A stretch of 64,000 bases of DNA, from assembly GCF_000013165.1 (NCBI RefSeq), contig NC_007798.1:496001-560000 (forward strand), read 5' to 3'. The notes under the pieces were generated by a model. The model searched no databases. It had not been told where the DNA came from and was given only the letters and a program-made list of their open reading frames with translations. Position numbers and translations under genes: made by a program. How positions within the stretch are numbered: position 1 is the stretch's first letter; every line of letters starts with the position of its first letter. This stretch comes from Neorickettsia sennetsu str. Miyayama (lineage in GTDB: Bacteria > Pseudomonadota > Alphaproteobacteria > Rickettsiales > Anaplasmataceae). This document shows positions 18,673 through 28,239 of the stretch, piece after piece.

Positions 18673-21156
18673 TTATTTCTTCTCTTTTGTGAAGACCTTT
18701 CTCTTTGTTGTTACTTTCCTTGCGGACTTAGAGGTATTTTTCTTTTTCTCAATGAGAAGAATCGCCGTTTCAAGGGACAACGACTCCGGACTTTCCCCCT
18801 TCGGTATAGGAACATTCATCTTACTATACTTAATGTACGGACCGTATCTCCCATCACGAATTTGTATCTCTTCACCTTCATGGGATCCAAGCACACGGAG
18901 CAAACTCTTGTCATGACTAACATAGTCCTCCATGAACTGAACAGCTTGGTCTAGTGTCATTTCATCCATTTGGGAAAACTGCAAGTTGTAATATTTTGCA
19001 TTCCAAAAAAGATACAGACCATATGGGCCCAGACCCATCTTGATTTCTTTACCATCTATCGGGTGTTTACCAAGAATTTTTGGTAAGGAAGCGATTTTAT
19101 GAGCAAACTCTTCATCTATAGAAACGGGATCAACATCTTTTGGTATGCTACTATTTTTGCCCTTGCATTTAAGGTAGATACCATAAGGACCCTTGTGGAG
19201 GCTAATATCCTGAGCAATTTGCTTAGGATATTCAGTATCATTATCAGTACTATAACTATTCACTATAAACCTACAAACCGGATAATCTGTGCAGCCAAGG
19301 AAAACTCCATAACGACTTACATTTAAATGCATATACCCTTTTTCACATTTTGGACACTTGTCACCAACCTTTACCTCAGCCGAAACAAGCTTTTGTCTTG
19401 CAAGGGCACCATTTACAAATGCTAGAACCTCAGTGATCGGAACTTTTTCCACCTCTTCTACATTAGAATGAAAGCTGTCCCAGAAATCCTGAATTACATC
19501 TAGCCAAAAAATTGTTCCATCTGCGACTTTGTCCAGTCTATCTTCCAATTCAGCAGTAAAATGATACTCAACATATTTGCTAAAAAAATGTACCAAAAAC
19601 TCAGAAACTAGCCTTCCCCTGCTTTCTGGAATAAACGACTTGTTGACAATAGATGCATATCCCCTCTCCTGCAGAACAGAAACCACAGTAGCGTAAGTTG
19701 AAGGGCGCCCTATACCCAACTCCTCAAGATGTTTGACCAACCCTGCTTCCGAGTAGCGATGTGGGGGCTCAGTAAAGTTTTGTGTAAGCAATACATCACC
19801 TACTTTTACCTGAGCACCTTCCTTATGCTTCTTTATAAAATCTATAACATCCTGATTTTTATTTTTGTTTTTACCATGCGAAAAAGCAGCATTGAAACCA
19901 TCAAAAATAAGCAGTGATGCCGACGCAGAAGTTTTGAACTTCTTGTCTTGAGAAACAAATACGATGTTCTGACTACTCGTAATAGCATCACTCATTTGAC
20001 AGGCAAGTGCTCTCTCCCATATAAGCCTGTACAACTTATACTGATCTGGTGTGAGATAAGATTCAATTTCTTCAGGTGTACGAAAAATGCTTGTTGGACG
20101 AATAGCTTCGTGTGCTTCCTGAGCGTTTTTCACTTTTTTCTTAAATAAAACAGGAGATGCAGGCAAATACTCTTGCCCAAATTTTTCTTGGATAAACTCT
20201 CTTATAGCATCAACACTCTCAACAGAAAGATGAGTAGCATCTGTCCTCATATACGTGATGAGGCCCTCAATCACACCACCTATCTCGATACCCTCATACA
20301 GCTTTTGCGCTAGACTCATAGTTTTTTTTACACTAAACCCAAGTATGGTTGATGCCGTTTGCTGCATAGTGGACGTGATAAATGGGGGACTAGGCTTCTG
20401 CTTAAGTTCCTTCTTTTTGATTTCTTCAACAAGAAATGGAAGTCCACTGATCTCCTCAACAATCTTTTCAGCTTCCTCTGCTCTTCTTATAGACATTCTC
20501 TCGAGTTTTTCACCATTCATGTGTGAAAGTTGAGTAGGAAGGACAAGAGCTTCGCCATCGGTCATATTCACAGTTACCGTCCAATATTCCTCTGGTGTAA
20601 ACAGACCTATCTCGTTTTCCCTATCGCACAAGATCCTGAGGGCAACAGATTGAACTCTCCCAGCAGATTTACTTCCAGGTAATTTCTTCCATAGCACTGG
20701 AGAAATACTAAACCCAACAAGATAGTCAAGTGCCTGTCTTAGCCTTTGTGCGCGAACAAGATTCTCATCTATCTTTCTTGGAGAAGCGATGGCATTTTGC
20801 ACAGCGGTTTTTGTAATTTCATGAAACACAACCCTGTGTACGTCTTTGGGAAGCACATCATTCTCCTTAAACACCTCAACAAGGTGCCAAGAAATAGCTT
20901 CCCCTTCTCTATCAGGGTCTGTAGCAAGATAGAGGGCTGTCGCCTTTTTTACATCCTTAATTAACTGAGGCACGACTGTCTCACCGGTATCGGTAAGTTT
21001 ATAGAGCATCTCGAACGACTCCGTCACATCAACAGAGCCCTTTTTATTGGGAAGCGCTCGCACATGACCAAAGGACGACAGTACCCTAAAGTCTTTACCC
21101 AAATATTGAGCAATAGCCTTACCTTTAGTGGGTGATTCTACTATGAGGACATTCAT
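18673..21156 (-). CDS. topA: DNA topoisomerase I
   Basis: Type IA topoisomerase that relaxes negative supercoils. The 827-residue product begins with the TOPRIM domain (V-E-S-P-T-K-G-K-A-I, and D-P-D-R-E-G-E-A-I-S-W-H). The active tyrosine is Tyr302 in L-I-T-Y-M-R-T-D. Further motifs include E-A-H-E-A-I-R-P-T and the domain around R-P-S-T-Y-A-T-V. After about residue 590 there is one four-cysteine zinc ribbon (C-P-K-C ... C-T-D-Y-P-V-C) and then three G-x-Y-G-x-Y topoisomerase C-terminal repeats. The tail is Lys/Arg-rich. Domain order and length are typical of alphaproteobacteria. Confidence 0.97.
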   Translation of the reverse strand: MNVLIVESPTKGKAIAQYLGKDFRVLSSFGHVRALPNKKGSVDVTESFEMLYKLTDTGETVVPQLIKDVKKATALYLATDPDREGEAISWHLVEVFKENDVLPKDVHRVVFHEITKTAVQNAIASPRKIDENLVRAQRLRQALDYLVGFSISPVLWKKLPGSKSAGRVQSVALRILCDRENEIGLFTPEEYWTVTVNMTDGEALVLPTQLSHMNGEKLERMSIRRAEEAEKIVEEISGLPFLVEEIKKKELKQKPSPPFITSTMQQTASTILGFSVKKTMSLAQKLYEGIEIGGVIEGLITYMRTDATHLSVESVDAIREFIQEKFGQEYLPASPVLFKKKVKNAQEAHEAIRPTSIFRTPEEIESYLTPDQYKLYRLIWERALACQMSDAITSSQNIVFVSQDKKFKTSASASLLIFDGFNAAFSHGKNKNKNQDVIDFIKKHKEGAQVKVGDVLLTQNFTEPPHRYSEAGLVKHLEELGIGRPSTYATVVSVLQERGYASIVNKSFIPESRGRLVSEFLVHFFSKYVEYHFTAELEDRLDKVADGTIFWLDVIQDFWDSFHSNVEEVEKVPITEVLAFVNGALARQKLVSAEVKVGDKCPKCEKGYMHLNVSRYGVFLGCTDYPVCRFIVNSYSTDNDTEYPKQIAQDISLHKGPYGIYLKCKGKNSSIPKDVDPVSIDEEFAHKIASLPKILGKHPIDGKEIKMGLGPYGLYLFWNAKYYNLQFSQMDEMTLDQAVQFMEDYVSHDKSLLRVLGSHEGEEIQIRDGRYGPYIKYSKMNVPIPKGESPESLSLETAILLIEKKKNTSKSARKVTTKRKVFTKEKK

Positions 21157-21409
21157 CTCTCAGAGACTTTCTATGAACGAAAATAACAAAAACTCAGAAA
21201 CAACGTAGTGCTTCAATAAAGAGATAAGCTACCCCGAACAATTCGGCAAGTATAGTTCTGAAAAACAACTGAGCCTCATCCCTGAACAAAAATGAACCTC
21301 TACACCTACAGCACGATAGAGTTGCTGTAAAAGCAAAACCGCTCGAATGGAACAACCAACAAGGAGGCGTCCCAAACGAGAAAACTAACCTAATACGGTG
21401 CTCAAAAAC

Positions 21410-22708
21410 CTAAGCACGCTCCAGAAAAGAAGAAATGGTTGCAGGGGATTCAACAACCGCAGGCTCTTCTAGCATACTCGGAATGCCGCTAGAAATAGAG
21501 GCAGCAGAAGCAGTTGTAACAGGATCAAAAACTACATAATTACCTGCACTCAAATGCGTTGAATTATTTCCAAGAGGAAGAACGGCAGAACTCCCTGTAT
21601 GAGAAATCACCTCCGACAGTATTTTCGATTGTCCACTCATACCCGGATGCATGACCCCATCCGATGAAGCATTGAGCAGACGAGACCCATACAAACGTTG
21701 ACAAACTTCCTCTACACTAACCTCTTTCCCGTCATGACAAAGATTATCTGGAGACAAGTGTGCCTGACATTTTGCCCACTCAACTGTGCCTGAACCTAAA
21801 ACACGTTTAGGAAGATAAGTAAGTTCATCATGACTAAGAAACTCGACACCCTCAAGAGCAAAATCCCACCTTCTTGCTTTATTACTAGCCAAAAATTCAT
21901 TGGCAATATACAACATTCTTTCCTTTTTACACTCTGCTGCATGGGCGTCGCTAGCTGAAATACCGCGTTCTGTGATGCGCAAGCCCTCATAAAATACCTT
22001 TACACCTCCCCGCCTAAAGAGGCTCTCCTTATTTACAACCAGGATAGAAAAAAAGTCTATTAAAGATGATAAGAACAAGAGCAGTATTGTTGTGTTAACC
22101 TCTTCCTTTTGCGAAGTTTCTTTTTTAAAACGAAAGAAAACGGGGTGAAAACGCATACACGAACCACCTGAATCACCATCAAGGTAGCCTTCTTTCGGTG
22201 CACCAAGCTTTATTGCACCTGCACCCTTTATCGTATTTATACTCATATAGATGGGACGCTTATTGAAAAACTCTCTAAACCCCTCTAACACCGTCGCTAT
22301 GCTGCTTGATCCCACTGGTAAATCGCGTTTTTTGCAGTCTGAAATAAATTCGCAGAGCGCATATTCAAAAAGATCAAGAAAAAGGTCCCTGCTTCGTTCA
22401 TCTACAATGCAGAGACTGCACATTAACTGGTTTGCATCCCTAATCTTTCTGTTCTCAAACGAACTCCTTCTAGCAGCGCCTTTATATAAGCTCCCATTTA
22501 CCGCAACTCTCTCTTTTATCGCCGCACTATAAGGTTCTATGGACGCTGCACCAGCACTCCAGAGCTGGGTTACCAAATACGCAGGATTAGTTTTATCCAA
22601 AAACAACAGGTTACGAATACCTTTCATAATACCTTCGTAAAAAGGTTGATAAACAAGCACAAACTCGGAATTACCTACTTCTTCCTCAACAACTGCTCCA
22701 CTATGCAT
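21410..22708 (-). CDS. orphan hypothetical protein, Ser/Thr/Ala-rich tail
   Basis: 432 residues from the ATG at 22708; the frame is open to a TTG at 22726. The first 330 residues look globular and mostly alpha-helical, with one hydrophobic helix (T-I-L-L-L-F-L-S-S-L-I-D-F-F-S-I-L-V-V) around residues 208-226 that could be a membrane segment. The final 100 residues are rich in Ser, Gly, Thr and Ala. No known domain recognised. Flanked by large spacers on both sides and not part of an operon, like the other lineage-specific proteins of the window. A host-directed role is possible but unsupported. Confidence 0.72.
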   Translation of the reverse strand: MHSGAVVEEEVGNSEFVLVYQPFYEGIMKGIRNLLFLDKTNPAYLVTQLWSAGAASIEPYSAAIKERVAVNGSLYKGAARRSSFENRKIRDANQLMCSLCIVDERSRDLFLDLFEYALCEFISDCKKRDLPVGSSSIATVLEGFREFFNKRPIYMSINTIKGAGAIKLGAPKEGYLDGDSGGSCMRFHPVFFRFKKETSQKEEVNTTILLLFLSSLIDFFSILVVNKESLFRRGGVKVFYEGLRITERGISASDAHAAECKKERMLYIANEFLASNKARRWDFALEGVEFLSHDELTYLPKRVLGSGTVEWAKCQAHLSPDNLCHDGKEVSVEEVCQRLYGSRLLNASSDGVMHPGMSGQSKILSEVISHTGSSAVLPLGNNSTHLSAGNYVVFDPVTTASAASISSGIPSMLEEPAVVESPATISSFLERA

Positions 22709-23073
22709 AACACTCTTACTTCTCAAACAATAGAAACAAAATACTCTGTCTATAATTAGCGATATGCTATATATGACAGTTACTCAGATTTAAAGTAAAG
22801 TATTACTAATTATGCGTTAATTGATATTGTTTTGCCGAATAAGAAGACTGAAGCCTTTCAAATGAAAAAGAACAAACAACTAGACCTTAGTAGTAGGAGC
22901 AGTTCAGGAAATAACTCCGATTTCGGCAAGACTTTTCTCCTGCTCAGATACAGAAGAGCGCAACACTAGAAAAATAAGGCACCCCTTTTGTCAGCAGTGG
23001 TAAGAATAAAAACGGTAGACCAGACCACAGCTACGAAGGCTATGAACACATCCACTTTTCCACCTCTATAAAA
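22709..23073. other. AT-rich intergenic region
   Basis: About 365 bases, no credible gene. Just upstream of the orphan gene it is strongly AT-rich with several TATAAT-like strings on the minus strand. A 35-codon plus-strand frame at 22862 is not supported. Confidence 0.35.
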
Positions 23074-23703
23074 TTACCTCTTTATTGCAACAGTAAGGCC
23101 ATTAGCAGTTGGCAAGATAATTGAATCATATTTATCTGAATCGCTAATCATTGTGTTAAACCGCTCCATAAATTGCCAGGCCCTACTATTACTGGAAGGA
23201 TTATTTTTTCCAAAACTAAGTGTGTTATCAGCAACAATGAGTCCCCCAACCCTTACATTGACTTCTCCCCATTCAAGATAAGTTGGATAACCGGACTTTT
23301 CTGCATCAATAAACAGCATATCAAAAGGACCAAAGAAGCTAAGCTCCGAGAGCTTAACCTTTGCATCACCTGTGAAAAGCTCTATTTGTGGAAAAGTGGA
23401 GAAGTTTCTTAGTGCAATTTGCGCATATTCAGGATTCTTTTCAATCGTGTATACTTTACCACCATTCCCAACAGCCTTTGCCATGCAAATCGCCGAGTAG
23501 CCAACTAATGTTCCAACCTCAACGATGGTCTTTACATTATTCATCCTTATCAGAAATGCTAGAATCGCCGATTCTATCTGCCCAATTTGGATAAATCGCC
23601 TCTCATCAGAAAAAGTTTCCTCCCTAATTTTCTTCATCAACTGACATTCGACCGGTAACTTGGAAATGATGTATTCTTCAGCCCATGAATCCTCAAAACG
23701 CAT
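23074..23703 (-). CDS. SAM-dependent O-methyltransferase (COMT/CCoAOMT-like family)
   Basis: 209 residues of the family that includes caffeoyl-CoA and catechol O-methyltransferases (Methyltransf_3). Motif I is V-E-V-G-T-L-V-G-Y-S-A near residue 60. The acidic ribose-binding residue follows at V-Y-T-I-E-K-N. The metal-site region F-I-D-A-E-K-S-G-Y and V-A-D-N-T-L are also present. The start has M-R-F-E-D-S-W-A-E-E-Y-I, a common N-terminal helix. Cytoplasmic; the substrate is not deducible. It stands alone. Confidence 0.88.
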   Translation of the reverse strand: MRFEDSWAEEYIISKLPVECQLMKKIREETFSDERRFIQIGQIESAILAFLIRMNNVKTIVEVGTLVGYSAICMAKAVGNGGKVYTIEKNPEYAQIALRNFSTFPQIELFTGDAKVKLSELSFFGPFDMLFIDAEKSGYPTYLEWGEVNVRVGGLIVADNTLSFGKNNPSSNSRAWQFMERFNTMISDSDKYDSIILPTANGLTVAIKR

Positions 23704-24108
23704 GGCTAGTATCGACTAAGATCAACAATATGGAAAAGCGCACGACACAAAACTTACATGGCTGCGTCAAGATACTTATGTCCTAGAAGTATCACTTCAT
23801 CTGGAGTATTAGAAGCATGCTTGGAATCTGGATTTTTCGGTTACCAACCCGTTAACGAAAACCCAAACTACTCTAAAGGTACCACAAAACAATTAGCAGA
23901 CCTAATCCCGCCGTGGCTCAACTATTTACAGCATTACTCGGATACCTAGCACTTTCACGTGAAAAAGTTGAGTGCACATAGTGAGGAACAATTGGGGCAA
24001 AAGCTGCCTTGCATTTCAAGCACACATGCAGAGAATAAAAGTTACTTCCTTGCATGATACTTTTCCTTTAGTTTTACAGGCTAGTCTGGACTCAGAAATA
24101 TACACAAA
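23704..24108. other. intergenic region upstream of acnA
   Basis: About 400 bases between the divergent O-methyltransferase and acnA genes. A 63-codon frame at 23758-23949 has no ribosome binding site and an unconvincing composition, so it is not called. No RNA or strong hairpin was seen. Confidence 0.35.
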
Positions 24109-26826
24109 ATGAAGAAGAAACTAAAATCCGAAATAAGCTACTTCGATATAAAGCTCGAGAAAGGGGTCCCTAATCTTCCCTGTGTAATTAAGATACTGGT
24201 AGAGAATGCACTGAGAAATGGAGAAAAAGATTCAGTTGTGAGGGCATTATGCAATTACAAACGGCATATTGGAAACCTCACTGTGGATTACTATCCCTCT
24301 CGCGTGCTAATGCAGGATTTTACTGGCGTACCTGCTATAGTAGATTTAGCAGCCCTACGTGACACCGTTTCTAAAGCACAAGGAGACCCCAGAAGCGTAA
24401 ACCCAAAAATCCCGGTGGACCTTGTTATAGACCACTCGATTCAGGTTGATTCTTATGGCAAGGCAAGCTCGGCCACCGAAAATAAAACAATAGAATTTCA
24501 AAAAAACATAGAGAGATACAAATTCTTAAAATGGGCCCAAAGGTCCTTTCAGAATTTTCGAGTAGTTCCACCAGGAACTGGTATTTGCCATCAAGTCAAT
24601 CTAGAGTACCTGGCACAGGTTGTCCGCACAGAACGGCAAGAAACAGAAGTATTAGCATATCCAGATACCCTCGTAGGTACAGACAGTCATACTACTATGA
24701 GCGGTGGTCTCTCCGTGCTTGGGTGGGGTGTCGGTGGAATAGAGGCCGAATCAGTGGTGTTGGGTGAACCTATTTCGATGGTAATTCCTGAAGTAATTGG
24801 ATTAAAACTTGAAGGAAAATTAAAAGCTGGTCTTACTGCAACTGATCTGGTTCTACACATTACTCACCTACTTCGAAAACACAAAGTAGTAGGAAAATTC
24901 GTTGAAGTCTTTGGTGATGGAGTCAGGAACCTTTCTGTCGCAGATCGAGCAACAATAGCAAACATGGCACCTGAATGCGGTTCGACTTGCAATTTCTTTG
25001 CTCCGGATCAAAAGACACTAGATTATCTCGACCTCACAGGGAAAACACAGGAACAAATCGACCTAGTAGAAGACTATACAAAGAGTCAAACAATGTGGGC
25101 AGATTACGCACGTGCAACAGACTTCGTAGACGTGATTGAGCTGGATCTCTGTGAGGTTCGTACGACCCTTGCAGGACCAAAAAGACCACAAGACAAGATA
25201 CCTCTCCACTTGGTACCAGAGAACTTTAATAAGGTATGTATTCGTTCTGAAGAAAAGGTGGAAACTTCTTCCGCACCTGATGAAGAATGTATTCAAGTAC
25301 CGCAAACTTCTGTAGATAGATTGGCAGATTCGCCCAAGCTTCAAAATGGGTCCATAGTGATTGCCGCAATCACGAGTTGTACAAATACTTCTAACCCATC
25401 TGGGATGATTGCAGCAGGCCTGTTGGCAAAAAGAGCTGTACAATCTGGGCTACGCGTAAAGAACTGGGTGAAGACATCTCTTGCACCTGGATCCCAAGTT
25501 GTCTCAGAATATTTGAAGCAGTCTGGACTACAGGACTATCTGGACAAGCTGGGTTTTAACATCGTGGGTTTTGGTTGCACGACTTGTATAGGTAATTCGG
25601 GTGAATTGAAAGAGGAAATCTCTGAGGAAATCGATGAGAAAGATCTAGTAGTAGTATCTGTACTTTCCGGTAACCGTAACTTTGAAGGCAGAATTCATTC
25701 AAAAGTAAAAGCAAATTACCTAGCTTCGCCCATGCTCGTGGTTACTTATGCTATTGCGGGCAATATAAACGTAAACCTAGAGTCTCAACCTCTTGGGTAT
25801 GATAAAAGCGGTAAAGCAATATACCTAAGAGATATCACCCCCTCAGATGATGAAATTGATGCTTATGTTCGTCGCGTCCTCAGAAGGGAGATATTCTTGT
25901 CAAAATATCAGGATGTTTTCTTAGGCGACAAGAACTGGCAACAATTAGAGTGTACTAGCTCAGTCACTTACAAATGGGACGAAAACTGTACCTATATTAA
26001 AAGTCCCCCATTTTTTAGGAGTGATGATCAGGTCAGCCTTCAGGATATAACTTCTAAGATCAATGAAAAAGTAGATCACCACCCTGCGAAATTTGATATA
26101 TCAGTGAGGAATGCACGAATACTTGCCATCTTCGGGGATACTATCACAACTGACCACATCTCTCCGGCTGGGACGATTCCTGTAGAGAGCCCAGCAGGGG
26201 AGTACCTGAAGACATTAGGTGTAACTCCACAGCAATTCAATTCTTATGGAGCCCGGCGAGGTAATCATGAGGTCATGATACGTGGCACCTTCGCGAACAC
26301 AAGGATCAAAAATAAGATACTTGAGAATGTCGAGGGAGGATATACGACTCATTTCAGCCGTGATGGTAGAGAGGAAATCGTTAGTATCTATGAAGCAGCA
26401 ATGCGTTACAAATCCTCTGGAACCAATCTTGTTATTTTTGCAGGTAAGGAATATGGTACTGGCTCAAGTCGCGATTGGGCTGCAAAGGGCACGTACTTGC
26501 TTGGCATCAAGGCGGTGATAGCAGAAAGTTTCGAACGCATCCATAGAAGCAACCTAGTTGGCATGGGCGTTCTTCCGCTTGTTTATTCTGATCCTAAAGA
26601 ATACAGTCGCTTAGAACTTACTGGCAGGGAAATTGTTACTATAGAGTTGGAAGACAACCTTTCACCGATGTGCAAAATAAAGTGTCAACTTATCAAAGAA
26701 ACAGGTGTAACACTTCCTCTAAGGCTTATCCTAATGGTTACAACGGAGAAAGAGATGAATTATGTAAAAGTTGGTAATATACTAAAGTACGTGCTCAAAG
26801 AATCTTTTCTAGAACAAAAGCACTAA
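24109..26826 (+). CDS. acnA: aconitate hydratase A
   Basis: Interconverts citrate and isocitrate in the TCA cycle; also an RNA-binding iron sensor in some bacteria. The 905-residue monomeric aconitase has 4Fe-4S ligands at I-T-S-C-T-N-T (about Cys423) and F-G-C-T-T-C-I-G-N-S-G (about Cys489 and Cys492). It has the D-S-H-T-T-M motif near residue 190 and the swivel-domain G-S-S-R-D-W-A-A-K-G substrate-binding loop near residue 785. Length and order (domains 1-3, linker, swivel) are typical of AcnA, not AcnB. A hairpin follows the stop. Confidence 0.97.
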   Translation: MKKKLKSEISYFDIKLEKGVPNLPCVIKILVENALRNGEKDSVVRALCNYKRHIGNLTVDYYPSRVLMQDFTGVPAIVDLAALRDTVSKAQGDPRSVNPKIPVDLVIDHSIQVDSYGKASSATENKTIEFQKNIERYKFLKWAQRSFQNFRVVPPGTGICHQVNLEYLAQVVRTERQETEVLAYPDTLVGTDSHTTMSGGLSVLGWGVGGIEAESVVLGEPISMVIPEVIGLKLEGKLKAGLTATDLVLHITHLLRKHKVVGKFVEVFGDGVRNLSVADRATIANMAPECGSTCNFFAPDQKTLDYLDLTGKTQEQIDLVEDYTKSQTMWADYARATDFVDVIELDLCEVRTTLAGPKRPQDKIPLHLVPENFNKVCIRSEEKVETSSAPDEECIQVPQTSVDRLADSPKLQNGSIVIAAITSCTNTSNPSGMIAAGLLAKRAVQSGLRVKNWVKTSLAPGSQVVSEYLKQSGLQDYLDKLGFNIVGFGCTTCIGNSGELKEEISEEIDEKDLVVVSVLSGNRNFEGRIHSKVKANYLASPMLVVTYAIAGNINVNLESQPLGYDKSGKAIYLRDITPSDDEIDAYVRRVLRREIFLSKYQDVFLGDKNWQQLECTSSVTYKWDENCTYIKSPPFFRSDDQVSLQDITSKINEKVDHHPAKFDISVRNARILAIFGDTITTDHISPAGTIPVESPAGEYLKTLGVTPQQFNSYGARRGNHEVMIRGTFANTRIKNKILENVEGGYTTHFSRDGREEIVSIYEAAMRYKSSGTNLVIFAGKEYGTGSSRDWAAKGTYLLGIKAVIAESFERIHRSNLVGMGVLPLVYSDPKEYSRLELTGREIVTIELEDNLSPMCKIKCQLIKETGVTLPLRLILMVTTEKEMNYVKVGNILKYVLKESFLEQKH

Positions 26827-26829
26827 ATA

Positions 26830-26860
26830 AGTAGGTTCGATGAAACCCGTATAACCTACT
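26830..26860 (+). terminator. hairpin after acnA
   Basis: AGTAGGTT (26830-26837) and AACCTACT (26853-26860) form an 8-bp stem 3 bases after the acnA stop, with a 15-base loop. No T-run follows, so termination strength is uncertain; it may instead protect the mRNA end. Confidence 0.4.
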
Positions 26861-27004
26861 AGGATCTTGAAGTACTGATAGGCGGAATCACGGTCGTCTT
26901 CTGATTTTGACTTCAGATAGACTCTCCGTGTGAGGCTGATGACTACTCCCCCAGAGCTACCGCAACTAGCGAACTGAAGCTTACATGAGAGCCATTGATT
27001 CAAT

Positions 27005-27976
27005 TTAAATTATTGCACACTTAAATAATCTGCCCATTTTTCCCTTATCTACAAGCCTAGATAAAGTTTGCTCAAGTATTCCAGTGTCGGTAGCGGAAAA
27101 CCTCTTCGCAAACTCAAATATACCGTAGAGGGATAAAAAATCTCCTTGTGTCATTAATTTGGCCCTCGGAAATAAGTAAGAAAAATCAATTTCATGGGTT
27201 ATATCTGATTCGCCTATACTTTCAAAAATATCGATAAATCTATGTCCCTTAACTGCCTGTACTGTACTTCTTCGTGTGCGGGTAGCGTGCCCATAATCTA
27301 TTATGAGTCCACCTCCCCCGTCTTTCGCAATTCTAGCAAGTATTGACGAGGCGATCTGCTTCCCAAGCAAACTTATCTCAACTATATCTCCATCTTTAAA
27401 TTCTCCACTAAATTTTTTTTGAGTTTTTTCTTCCTCTACTTGAAAATCCTCCGTTATTTTCCGTTCAAAAAAATTTCCACCCCAAAAAATAAATTGGTCT
27501 ATTGGAAGTGCATCAAAAAACTCGTTTGCCAGAACAAGCAGTTTACCGTTCGGAAGCTCATCTACACTCTTACACCACCGAGTCTTACAGCTATGAGGAC
27601 GTAAATTTTCCATCTGTACACCTCTGAGAAACGGGCTTATCTCTACCATATGAACAGTAACTGCATCATAGAAAGGCTCAATATTCCTTATGGTATTAAG
27701 AATATCAAACATCATCATTCCGCTCCCAGGACCAAGTTCTGCTAGTACAATTTCACCTGGTTTTCCTAACTTTTCCCACTGTTCAAGGATCCACACTGCA
27801 ATCGTCTTTCCAAAAAGAGACGAGATCTCTGGTGCAGTAATGTAATCCCCACTTTTACCTATTGGGTTTCTTGTCATATAGTACCCTTTGCTCGGATGGT
27901 ACATGCTCAACTCAATAAATTTTGAGAATGAGATAGATCCATTTCCTCTAATAAAATTCTCTATATAAGATCTCAT
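27005..27976 (-). CDS. SAM-dependent methyltransferase, NDUFAF7/MidA family
   Basis: 323-residue member of the DUF185 family. The mitochondrial homologue NDUFAF7 methylates an arginine of the complex I subunit NDUFS2 (NuoD). Typical features are the opening I-S-F-S-K-F-I-E-L-S-M-Y-H-P-S-K-G-Y-Y, G-D-Y-I-T-A-P-E-I-S-S-L-F-G near residue 45, the SAM site L-A-E-L-G-P-G-S-G, and N-E-F-F-D-A-L-P-I-D-Q. A bacterial role in NADH dehydrogenase assembly is plausible since nuo genes exist in this genome (nuoE in the window), but that is inference. Confidence 0.88.
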   Translation of the reverse strand: MRSYIENFIRGNGSISFSKFIELSMYHPSKGYYMTRNPIGKSGDYITAPEISSLFGKTIAVWILEQWEKLGKPGEIVLAELGPGSGMMMFDILNTIRNIEPFYDAVTVHMVEISPFLRGVQMENLRPHSCKTRWCKSVDELPNGKLLVLANEFFDALPIDQFIFWGGNFFERKITEDFQVEEEKTQKKFSGEFKDGDIVEISLLGKQIASSILARIAKDGGGGLIIDYGHATRTRRSTVQAVKGHRFIDIFESIGESDITHEIDFSYLFPRAKLMTQGDFLSLYGIFEFAKRFSATDTGILEQTLSRLVDKGKMGRLFKCAII

Positions 27977-28239
27977 CTGTTCTTATTAAAACCCGCCAAT
28001 AATACATCCCTCGAGCACTTTGCGTAGAAGAATAATCGATACACAAACCAACTTCAAAGAGACATAAGAGATCTACTTTACATGATCTGGGTTGTGATCA
28101 ACAAATAAAACTTACATGACTATATAGAAAACCGCGCCAGCACAATTGCTATACCCCTATAAATACACAGACCAAAAAAGGACTCGCAGTCCGTAAAACA
28201 TGATGATTCAACAAGCCACACGCAAGATAGAAAAGCGGG

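Noticed and set aside
23758-23949. 63-codon plus-strand frame
   Set aside because: No ribosome binding site, unremarkable composition, sits in a promoter region between divergent genes.
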